From contig CALMYQ010000093.1 of assembly GCA_937873655.1 (NCBI GenBank), positions 62,001 through 126,000 of the forward strand: a stretch of DNA of 64,000 nt. Direction: 5' to 3'. Source of the DNA: an uncultured Lewinella sp. (GTDB taxonomy: Bacteria > Bacteroidota > Bacteroidia > Chitinophagales > Saprospiraceae). The notes beneath the pieces were generated by a model. It was not told the DNA's origin. It searched no databases and saw nothing but the letters and a program-made list of their open reading frames with translations. This document shows, in pieces, positions 1 through 6,675 of this stretch; position 1 is the first letter of the stretch, and every line of letters begins with the position of its first letter. The position numbers and the translations under genes are program-made.

Positions 1-1
1 T

Positions 2-364
2 ATGCGCGAACTGATCGACCGCGGGCATATTTATATCGCGGCGCCGCCTTTGTATATGGTCAAAAAAGGCAAACAATACCGCTATTGCTGGAATGACGAC
101 GAACGCCGGGAAGCAGTTCTGGCTTACGGCGGCGGCGAAAACGAAGGCTCCGTCAAGGTTCAGCGCTATAAAGGCCTCGGTGAAATGAACGCCGAGCAGC
201 TCTGGGAGACGACCATGGATCCCACCACCCGCATTTTGCGCATGGTATCCATTGATGACGCACGCGAAGCCGACCGCATCTTCTCCATGCTGATGGGAGA
301 TGAAGTGCCGCCGCGCCGCGCTTTCATCGAAGCCAACGCCAAGTACGCCAACGTCGACATTTAG
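2..364 (+). CDS. gyrB: DNA gyrase subunit B, C-terminal part (cut by window start)
   Basis: Only the last 120 residues are in the window; the reading frame is open through base 2, so the methionine there is internal. GyrB carries the ATPase and Toprim modules of the A2B2 topoisomerase that introduces negative supercoils. The visible part holds the conserved C-terminal block with the motif QRYKGLGEMNAEQLWETTMD (about residues 54-73) and ends NAKYANVDI, as GyrB does. The same block exists in ParE, but the full motif and ending fit GyrB better. It ends in TAG at 362-364. No terminator is obvious before the next gene. Confidence 0.93.
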   Translation: MRELIDRGHIYIAAPPLYMVKKGKQYRYCWNDDERREAVLAYGGGENEGSVKVQRYKGLGEMNAEQLWETTMDPTTRILRMVSIDDAREADRIFSMLMGDEVPPRRAFIEANAKYANVDI

Positions 365-519
365 GGCTGCCGCCGAAACCAGGGCTTTCCAAAAAAATCA
401 AGGAAAAATTTTCGGACTCCGGGAACTTTTACCGGATTCCCCCGGTTGTTGCGATTGCACGGCATTGAAAACCGATGCCTTGTTTAACGGTTTCAACCAA
501 ATACCTATTAACCATGGTG

Positions 520-1101
520 ATGGCGAACGAAAATCCAACCGGGATCTACAACCAAGTCTTTGAGGAAGAATTCCTGCCTCAACTGGATGCGTTGTACACG
601 TTCGCGTACCACCTCACCTTCAATGAGGACGACGCCAACGACCTGGTTCAGGAAACCTTTATGAAAGCATGGCGGTCAATCGCCAGCTACGAAACCGGGA
701 CGAACGCCAAAGCATGGCTGTTCAAGATCCTGAAAAACGCCTTTATCAATCAATACCGCAAACGGGCCAAACAACCGACTTCGGTAGATATTGAACAGGC
801 AATACTCCGGCCGCCCAGCGGCGATGACGACCGGTTTTCTTCCGTCTCCCTGGACCTGAGCGAAGAGCTTTTCCAGGAAATGATGGGCGACGAAGTGACC
901 AACGCCATCAATGAACTGGATGTCGGATTCCGCATCGTTATTCTGCTATGCGACGTGGCTGAATTCACCTACGAGGAGATCTCCAAAATTCTGGGCATCC
1001 CCATCGGTACGGTGCGCTCCAGGCTCCACCGGGGCAGGAACGCCCTGAAGGATAAGCTGCGAACATACGCGGAATCCATGGGGTTCAAAGAAAATAGATA
1101 A
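520..1101 (+). CDS. ECF-type RNA polymerase sigma factor (sigma-70 family)
   Basis: This is a 193-residue extracytoplasmic-function sigma factor that would direct RNA polymerase to an alternative promoter set. Region 2 is near residues 20-85 (NDLVQETFMKAWRSI and the AWLFKILKNAFINQYRK helix). Region 4 is near 135-185 (YEEISKILGIPIGTVRSRLHRGR). The middle linker is acidic. In-frame ATGs exist at 475, 514 and 520; I prefer 520 (MANENPTG) because the earlier residues look like untranslated leader, but 514 is equally possible. A short anti-sigma-like gene follows after a 345-base gap, suggesting a sigma/anti-sigma pair. Its signal is not visible in the sequence. Confidence 0.9.
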   Translation: MANENPTGIYNQVFEEEFLPQLDALYTFAYHLTFNEDDANDLVQETFMKAWRSIASYETGTNAKAWLFKILKNAFINQYRKRAKQPTSVDIEQAILRPPSGDDDRFSSVSLDLSEELFQEMMGDEVTNAINELDVGFRIVILLCDVAEFTYEEISKILGIPIGTVRSRLHRGRNALKDKLRTYAESMGFKENR

Positions 1102-1446
1102 TTCATAATTTGTTAACCATAGCTATTCGCTATTCCCAAAAAACCTGTCTGTCCCGCTCATGCAGCGGCTTGTATCACAAAACCACCCAGTACAGCAGGA
1201 ATTAACCCCAACACAGGTAATTGTGCCCCGGTAACGTGATATCGCCTTCCCTATGGGAGGGGCAGACGGGTTTTGCTTTTAAGTGATTAAACGATGACAA
1301 CTAACATTCAAAATCAGCAACGGCCATGTTTTTTCGCGGGATTGGAGCATACTCCGCCTGCCTGGCCGTGTTGGGTGGGTGGCGGTTGTTGCTGTTTTGT
1401 CTCATAAGCTTTTGGACCAACAGCAGGATAGCGCAAAATCAAAGCC
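1102..1446. other. 345-base gap between sigma and anti-sigma-like genes
   Basis: The gap holds a small hairpin at about 1242-1258 (ccttccc, TAT, gggaggg, with one G-T pair) and a short Cys-rich open frame at 1294-1407 listed separately. No perfect TAnnTTTG promoter element was seen. The gap may be the leader of the downstream gene. Confidence 0.4.
1294..1407 (+). CDS. candidate Cys-rich microprotein (37 aa)
   Basis: An open frame from ATG 1294 to TAA 1405-1407 encodes 37 residues with five cysteines, ending in GGGCCCFVS. It sits between the ECF sigma gene and the anti-sigma-like gene on the same strand. There is no recognisable domain, signal peptide or ribosome binding site. The composition (Cys, Trp, Gly, Pro) differs from random shadow ORFs nearby, but the frame is short enough to occur by chance. 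It could be a regulatory leader peptide or nothing at all. Confidence 0.25.
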   Translation: MTTNIQNQQRPCFFAGLEHTPPAWPCWVGGGCCCFVS

Positions 1447-1725
1447 ATGAAAGACCGCAATTACCTGGATCTTGTCGAAAAAGTCACAATGTATCTGGAT
1501 AATGAACTCTCCGAAACGCAGGAAAGAGAGTTGCTGAAAGAAATAAAAGATAATCCGCATTATTTGAAGTTGCTTAGCCAGGAAAAGTTGTTTAAAGAGT
1601 TTATCAAGAGTAGGATACACCGTAGAAAGCCCTCCGCCGCCCTCGTGCAATCTATAAAAGACAAGATCAAATCTCCATACGCTTCAGAGCCAGCCCTCAG
1701 CAGTATTTCTTCCCGGAATCCCTGA
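1447..1725 (+). CDS. small anti-sigma-factor-like protein
   Basis: A soluble, charged 92-residue protein of a type that follows ECF sigma genes in Bacteroidota. Its N-terminal half, with the motif YLDNELSETQERELLKEIKD, resembles the short helical anti-sigma domain. The middle (FKEFIKSRIHRRKPS) is basic, and the Ser-rich C-terminus looks disordered. The HxxxCxxC zinc site of classic ZAS proteins is absent, and there is no membrane segment, so it would act in the cytoplasm if at all. The pairing with the sigma factor is inferred from position and from this N-terminal block. Confidence 0.6.
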   Translation: MKDRNYLDLVEKVTMYLDNELSETQERELLKEIKDNPHYLKLLSQEKLFKEFIKSRIHRRKPSAALVQSIKDKIKSPYASEPALSSISSRNP

Positions 1726-1769
1726 TTTTTCCAGACATATCGCCGGTTTTGACCAATGACAGGAGCCGC

Positions 1770-1800
1770 TTGACATTGGCCTTGAAAAGTATTAGCTTTG
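1770..1800 (+). promoter_or_regulatory. Bacteroidota-type promoter for the 1812 gene
   Basis: TTG at 1770-1772, a 20-base spacer, then TAGCTTTG at 1793-1800 match the Bacteroidota -33/-7 consensus (TTG, N19-20, TAnnTTTG). Transcription would begin near 1806, only a few bases before the ATG at 1812, giving a nearly leaderless mRNA. Confidence 0.65.
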
Positions 1801-1811
1801 TTTAAAAAACG

Positions 1812-2375
1812 ATGAGGCAAATACTTTCTGTGGCCGCATTGTTGCTGACCGGTTGCCTGAATCTGCCGGCGCAGATAGAAATACCGGCCGACTTTGAAGC
1901 GCTCCTGCAGAAAACGGGAGTTGAAATTTTCTTTCCCCTGGAATCCACCTACCGAAACTGGGGATCCGGAGAGAATGAATGGTTCAATTGTGAGTTCGCT
2001 ATTCGTTCGCGCAAAGAAAAAATAGAGATCAGATACCATTTGCAGCCCTACCTGGATTCGGACCCTACGGCCGACCTGCCGCACCTGAATTGCATGCGCC
2101 TGCTGACCCACCTGGCCTCCAACGATGAGGACGCCGTAATCGCCGCGCACGTCTTATCGGATACTGATCTGGAAGATTACCGGGCCGATTGGGGAAAATT
2201 GTACTTTTTCCGACCGAAAAGAAGCTTTGGAGACTACGCCAATTGCCAGCTCCTGGCTTTGTATCGAGAAGGGGTCGGTATGGCCTACGTTTTCTATTTT
2301 TTTGACGAGCCTTCTGTTAACCTGGAAGATCGCCTTCGGGAGATCCGGTTTGCAGCGCCGCTCAAGCAGCGATAA
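1812..2375 (+). CDS. secreted or lipid-anchored hypothetical protein
   Basis: I do not recognise this 187-residue protein. It begins with a signal sequence (MRQILSVAALLLTGCLNLPAQ). Cleavage could occur after LPAQ, or lipidation at Cys15, since LTGC fits a lipobox. The mature part is mixed alpha/beta with conserved-looking aromatic stretches such as YRADWGKLYFFRPK and REGVGMAYVFYFFDEP. It has its own promoter at 1770-1800. It converges with rhlE, whose end lies 15 bases away. Confidence 0.7.
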   Translation: MRQILSVAALLLTGCLNLPAQIEIPADFEALLQKTGVEIFFPLESTYRNWGSGENEWFNCEFAIRSRKEKIEIRYHLQPYLDSDPTADLPHLNCMRLLTHLASNDEDAVIAAHVLSDTDLEDYRADWGKLYFFRPKRSFGDYANCQLLALYREGVGMAYVFYFFDEPSVNLEDRLREIRFAAPLKQR

Positions 2376-2390
2376 AGCGAGGAAATTCAA

Positions 2391-3644
2391 TCAGGATTTG
2401 CCCGACTGGCTGCCGCGGTTACGGTTGCCGCCTCCTTTGCCTTTGAAATTGCGGCGCCTGGAGCCGGACCTGTGTGATTTGTCAGATTTTTGAGCGTTAT
2501 CGGTAGAAATGGCCTCAACTTCCGGGGGCAGCGGCAGGATCCTCACTTTCATACCCATCAGCTTTTCAATGCGCTGAAAACGGCGTTGATCCCTTCGATT
2601 GATAAAGGTAAGGCCTACCCCGGACGCGTCTGCGCGGGCTGTCCGGCCGATCCGGTGGACATAGTCTTCCGCGTCGCCGGGAACATCGAAATTGATCACC
2701 ACCTCAATGCTGCGGATATCGATACCCCTGGACAGGATATCCGTTGCCACCAGCATCGGGAGGCTGCCGCTTTTGAATGCACGCAGTTTTTGTTCCCGTT
2801 CGTCCTGGGAAAGGTCGGAGTGAATGCTGTCGATCGGGAAACCTTTTTGCTTGAGGCTTTGGGTGATCTCCTTTACTTTCAGTTTGGCCCCGGCAAAAAT
2901 GAGGGTCCGGGTAGAACTGTTCTTTCTGCTGGTGAGCAGGTTGGAGATCAGGGCGATTTTTTGCTCATCTTCCACCCGGTAAGCGGCTTGCAGGATGGCG
3001 TCGGCCGGTTTGGAAACGGCAATATTGATCTCTTCGGGTTGGTTAAGGATCTGCCGGGAAAAGCGGCGGATCTGATCGGGCATGGTGGCCGAAAAGAAAA
3101 GTGTCTGCCGTTTGCGCGGCAATTGATTGACAATGCCCATGATATCGTGCACAAACCCCATGTCGAGCATGCGATCTGCCTCATCAAGTACCAGCCTTCT
3201 GACGGTGGACAGGTCGACGTACCCCAGGTTGAGGTGGGCGATCAGTCGGCCAGGCGTTGCTACAATGACATTGACGCCGCCTTTGAGGGCCTTTTTTTCC
3301 TGTTCCATGGAGTTGCCGTCACGCCCGCCGTAAATGGCAATGGAGCTTACCGGCGTGAAATAGGAAAGACCTTCCAGTTGTTGATCCACCTGGATGGCAA
3401 GTTCCCTGGTGGGCTCCAGAATGAGGGTGTCGATGCCGTGATAGGGCGTTTCAGCCAGTTCATGCAGCAGGGGCAAAAGGAAAGCTGCGGTTTTTCCGGT
3501 CCCGGTTTGCGCACAGGCCAGGACATCTTTTTTTTGCATTATGGCCGGGATGGCTTTTTCTTGGATAGGTGTAGCCGTTTCAAATCCAATCGCCTGGAGC
3601 CCGTCCATGAGGGAGGGCGAGAAGCCGAATTCGTCAAATCGCAA
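2391..3644 (-). CDS. rhlE: DEAD-box ATP-dependent RNA helicase, RhlE type
   Basis: A 417-residue RNA helicase that unwinds structured RNA, typically in ribosome assembly, mRNA decay or cold response. The Q motif is in the first 35 residues, motif I is AQTGTGKT (45-52), Ia is EPTREL (77-82), Ib is TPGR (130-133), the DEAD box is 154-157 and SAT follows near 185. The second RecA-like domain holds ATDILSRGIDI and HRIGRTAR. The tail after about residue 375 is rich in Arg, Gly, Lys and Ser, a usual RNA-binding extension. It reads leftward alone and converges with the 1812 gene. Confidence 0.94.
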   Translation of the reverse strand: MRFDEFGFSPSLMDGLQAIGFETATPIQEKAIPAIMQKKDVLACAQTGTGKTAAFLLPLLHELAETPYHGIDTLILEPTRELAIQVDQQLEGLSYFTPVSSIAIYGGRDGNSMEQEKKALKGGVNVIVATPGRLIAHLNLGYVDLSTVRRLVLDEADRMLDMGFVHDIMGIVNQLPRKRQTLFFSATMPDQIRRFSRQILNQPEEINIAVSKPADAILQAAYRVEDEQKIALISNLLTSRKNSSTRTLIFAGAKLKVKEITQSLKQKGFPIDSIHSDLSQDEREQKLRAFKSGSLPMLVATDILSRGIDIRSIEVVINFDVPGDAEDYVHRIGRTARADASGVGLTFINRRDQRRFQRIEKLMGMKVRILPLPPEVEAISTDNAQKSDKSHRSGSRRRNFKGKGGGNRNRGSQSGKS

Positions 3645-3728
3645 AGCCTTGTGTCTTATTTGAGGTTCTTAAATGTACGTTCATGGGGCAAAGATATGGT
3701 TATTGCCTTATTTATCAACAAGATGGAC

Positions 3729-4670
3729 CTAATTATGGTTGTTTGATGCAGATTTATTTTTTCGGGCGCTGTTTTGAACGGATGTTTTACCGGAGCTTCC
3801 GGGGAGAATGTTGGCGCTGATCAACGCCGGTACGGCAAATCCGATAGAATTTAACGTACCGTGCACGGCGTACATCCAGGGAATGGAAAGTTGTGAAATG
3901 GGGTAGTAATGCCGCCAGCCGTACAAGAAAGCCAGAGACATGCCCGCGATCAGACTGGCCCCGGCGGTTACCAACAAAAATTTAACTGCAAAGGACTTCG
4001 GTCGAGAGGATGACTGCAACAGGAGCCCTCCGGTGATGACCCCCATAGCTGACAATGCCGTCACGCCTCCGGTTTCCAGCCAAACCGGCCCCCCGAACCC
4101 GGTGATGAGAATGCCGGCGGCTACCCAGGCTACCCCTGCGGCAAGCGCAATGGTCATTTGATTACCCCATTGATTGTCCGGGATTGCCGTTTGCGCAATG
4201 ATGGAAAGCGCAAAACCGGCATAATGAAAATGGACGGCGGTCAGCAACACGATGATTGGCGCATACCCGAACGGACTCCATCCCAGGCGATATGCGAATG
4301 CCCACAAGGCGCCTACCGTCAGCATGATTGAGGAGATCAACGGCGCAATATTTTTTAAAGGATATTGGCATTTACGGATAACTGACAGCGAAAAAAGTAC
4401 ATACGGCGCCGCTAAAACACCGGCAAAATAACCCGGCGGAATCAGCAAGGATAAGCCAAGCAGAAAGGCTGTCATTCAGCCGTAAGTCCCAAATTCCTGG
4501 TTTATAATCCTTAATCCGAGGGGGGCAACAACCAGGGCGCCGGCCATCAGTATGATTTCCGGGTAAACCTGTGCGTAAATAGAACCGGGAAGGTGAAACA
4601 AGCTCAGCAATAGCCATCCCGACACACCGATCAGGACAGTCGTCCGGAAAGGCGCCTGCGGGTTATTCAT
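3729..4670 (-). pseudogene. YndJ-like membrane protein gene interrupted by an in-frame TGA
   Basis: Two open stretches lie in one frame: about 64 codons from ATG 4670 (MNNPQAPF) to TGA at 4478-4476, then ATG 4475 directly in the same frame for 248 codons. Together they would make one multi-spanning protein of about 313 residues of the YndJ family, since the homology-like region (GLRIINQEF before, LLGLSLLIPPGYFAG after) runs straight across the stop. At least seven hydrophobic segments are visible. The first ATG overlaps the end of the DUF1990 gene by 8 bases, a coupling signal. Explanations are a real nonsense mutation, a sequencing error, or reinitiation at the adjacent ATG. YndJ function is poorly defined. 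Confidence 0.65.
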
Positions 4671-5232
4671 GGGCAAGCGCTTTCTTCATGGCCAGAAAGG
4701 AGTGCCGGACAAACCGGCGCTGGAATCGCCTTGCAACAGGGTAGATCATCCTGGCGGGCAGGAACCGCGGGCGGGAAAACGCTTTGAGGGTATACCAAAC
4801 GCTGCCGTCAGGCCGCAATTCAACGGCAAATTGCTCTTCACCGCACTCAATATGGTTGGTCAGGGTACCGTAAGCAAATCCGGCTTTTGATGGGGAATCG
4901 ATCCGGTAAACTACCCGTGCGCCGTTGAGCCACCACACGCCGAATAACCGGAAAACGACGGCCACAGGCGTTCCCTTTTCCGGCAACCGCCCGTTGGACC
5001 AGGCAAATGTCCATCCCGGCGGAAACATGACCCAATTGAACAGGGCGTCCTTGGCCCGTCGGAACAGGTCTTCCCCTCCGCCCAGATAAACGGCGTTGAC
5101 GTCATGGTCGAACCCATCGGGGAATTCGCCGGCCGAAGCACCGTTTTGCGCATAGGAAAAGGGCAGATTCCTGGATTTTTCCAGAAAAGCACTTAATTGT
5201 TCAAGCCCGGGTTTGTGAAATGAAAACTGCAT
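4663..5232 (-). CDS. DUF1990 (UPF0548) family protein
   Basis: A 189-residue soluble protein of the DUF1990 family, whose function is unknown. Family hallmarks are visible: an early FSYAQNGAS block, the central FRRAKDALFNWVMFPPGW stretch, and a later VYRIDSPSKAGFAYGTLTNHIECGEEQF segment. The C-terminus is basic. The stop codon overlaps the ATG of the downstream YndJ-like frame by 8 bases. DUF1990 and YndJ-like genes are commonly neighbours, which suggests a joint role, but the sequence gives no direct hint of it. Confidence 0.85.
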   Translation of the reverse strand: MQFSFHKPGLEQLSAFLEKSRNLPFSYAQNGASAGEFPDGFDHDVNAVYLGGGEDLFRRAKDALFNWVMFPPGWTFAWSNGRLPEKGTPVAVVFRLFGVWWLNGARVVYRIDSPSKAGFAYGTLTNHIECGEEQFAVELRPDGSVWYTLKAFSRPRFLPARMIYPVARRFQRRFVRHSFLAMKKALAHE

Positions 5233-5408
5233 GACGATGCGAGTTTCATTGGAAAACGAAGAACCTCATCAATTGTTCATTGTTTTCTGAAAAAAATGAA
5301 AATAAAATCATGCATCGGATATTCTTTTCCGCTTCAATTATGCATCATCGGCTCCATCCCTGCGTTTTCCCGTTCAGTACATTAAAATTCCCATCCGGCG
5401 GAATAAAG

Positions 5409-5439
5409 TTGTAACGGTTTTCCCGGCACTGCATATTTG
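5409..5439 (+). promoter_or_regulatory. Bacteroidota-type promoter for the 5471 lipoprotein
   Basis: TTG at 5409-5411, 20 bases, then CATATTTG at 5432-5439 (7 of 8 matches to TAnnTTTG). Predicted start of transcription is near 5445, leaving a leader of about 25 bases before the ATG. Confidence 0.55.
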
Positions 5440-5470
5440 TGCCAACATCATCAAACAAACGCGAATAGTC

Positions 5471-5896
5471 ATGAAAATGAAACTTCAATTTTTGAGCCTC
5501 CTTACTTTGGCGATGATCACTTTCGCCTGCCAGACCAGCACGGATGACAATCCATCCCCCGGCGATGTATCCAATACCCTTACGGACGGGCGCTGGAAGG
5601 TGAGTTATTACTACGACAAAGACAAAGTGGAGACCGGCGATTTCAGCGGCTATACCTTTGATTTTCGCCTCGACGGCGCCTTTATCGCCTATTTCGGATC
5701 CAATACGACAACCGGCACCTGGCGCACCGGAACCGACAACGGCAGCAGCCGCCTGATCATCGACATCATCGGCAGCAAACCGCTTGACGACCTGCCGGAC
5801 GACTGGATCATCCTTGAAAAATCAGACAACCTCATCAAACTGAAAGACGATAATGACACACACCTTGAAGAGTTGCATTTCATGCGGGTCAATTAG
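5471..5896 (+). CDS. small lipoprotein of unknown function
   Basis: A 141-residue lipoprotein with a signal peptide and lipobox ending at Cys20 (ITFAC). The mature part has a short Ser/Asp/Pro linker and then a beta-rich domain with the pattern LTDGRWKVSYYYDK, FSGYTFDFRLDGAF and LHFMRVN, the layout seen in lipocalin-like lipoproteins of Bacteroidota. There is no catalytic motif. It is a single gene with a good promoter upstream. A heptamer repeat tract and then a terminator (6071-6109) lie downstream. Confidence 0.75.
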   Translation: MKMKLQFLSLLTLAMITFACQTSTDDNPSPGDVSNTLTDGRWKVSYYYDKDKVETGDFSGYTFDFRLDGAFIAYFGSNTTTGTWRTGTDNGSSRLIIDIIGSKPLDDLPDDWIILEKSDNLIKLKDDNDTHLEELHFMRVN

Positions 5897-5903
5897 TGGT
5901 GTT

Positions 5904-5959
5904 GAGTCGTAAGTCGTAAGTCGTAAGTGGTAAGTCGTAAGTGGTAAGTGGTAAGTCGG
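5904..5959. repeat. heptamer tandem repeat, 8 copies (NAGTNGK)
   Basis: Eight 7-base units in a row (gagtcgt, aagtcgt twice, aagtggt, aagtcgt, aagtggt twice, aagtcgg) begin just after the lipoprotein stop codon. Related tracts occur at 11702-11757 and 22553-22601. No coding frame uses this tract. Confidence 0.9.
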
Positions 5960-6070
5960 GTCAGAAGTAGCGCCCCGGCAGCAGGACTTACGAGAACCGG
6001 GTAATCAGCAGGTAATTTAGAATGAAGGATCTTTGGCCGCTGTGCTTTGGGTTGAACGGCGGCAGTTCGG

Positions 6071-6109
6071 ATCAGGCGACAAACTTCGGGTTGTCGCCTG
6101 ATTTTATTT
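6071..6109 (+). terminator. Rho-independent terminator
   Basis: The 12-base arms atcaggcgacaa (6071-6082) and ttgtcgcctgat (6091-6102) enclose an 8-base loop and are followed by a T-rich run (6103-6109). It reads on the + strand and would end transcripts from the 5471 lipoprotein just before the convergent DinB-like gene. Confidence 0.8.
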
Positions 6110-6114
6110 TCAGG

Positions 6115-6672
6115 TTATCTCAGGAACTCATCGGTAAAATGGCGGCGCTCCTTCGGCTGTTCGAATTTTTCCTGGTTGTAGGCCTGGGACTGATTCCTGG
6201 GGATGGACAAGCTGGTCCATCCATTATCGAGGGCCATTTTGCCGATATAGACGATCTGGCCGATATGATAAGGGTAATGTGCCAGCTGCCGGTTGAGGGC
6301 TTCGAGTACGGTATGGCCCATATTGCGGATATAGATGATCTTTTCGAGGTCCTCTTCCTTCAAACCTTTCAAGGCGCCGAAAAGGCAGGCCCAGCCTTCT
6401 TCCCATTTGCTTAACAATTCCTGGCGCGAGCGGATATCATTTTCGAACTCACCATCGCGGTTGCGCCATTCCTTTTCGCCGTCCTCGGTCAGGAAATTGG
6501 TCCAACGGGACAGCATATTACCCCAGAGGTGTTTGACGATGACGGCAACGCTGTTGCTTTTGGCATTGGGTTGCCAGAAGAGCTGCTCGTCGCTGAGTTG
6601 GGCGAAGGTTTTGTCGCCAAGTGATTTGTAGTATTCAAACTGTTTGGTTGCGCTGGCCAGATAGCTTTCCAT
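6115..6672 (-). CDS. DUF1572 / DinB-superfamily protein
   Basis: A 185-residue four-helix protein of the DinB superfamily (DUF1572 branch). The metal-binding His triad typical of this fold is visible: His48 in VKHLWGN, then His132 and His136 in RQLAHYPYHIGQ. Such proteins are putative metal-dependent thiol-S-transferases or stress proteins, but a reaction is not established for this branch. It starts 3 bases after the clpB stop codon on the same strand, so the two are probably cotranscribed and the gene may be induced with clpB. Confidence 0.85.
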   Translation of the reverse strand: MESYLASATKQFEYYKSLGDKTFAQLSDEQLFWQPNAKSNSVAVIVKHLWGNMLSRWTNFLTEDGEKEWRNRDGEFENDIRSRQELLSKWEEGWACLFGALKGLKEEDLEKIIYIRNMGHTVLEALNRQLAHYPYHIGQIVYIGKMALDNGWTSLSIPRNQSQAYNQEKFEQPKERRHFTDEFLR

Positions 6673-6675
6673 AGG

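Noticed and set aside
2490..3746. + strand frame opposite rhlE
   Set aside because: rhlE carries all DEAD-box motifs; the opposite frame is a shadow.
6022..6414. + strand frame of 130 codons after the 5471 lipoprotein
   Set aside because: It crosses the terminator at 6071 and runs antisense to the DinB-like gene.
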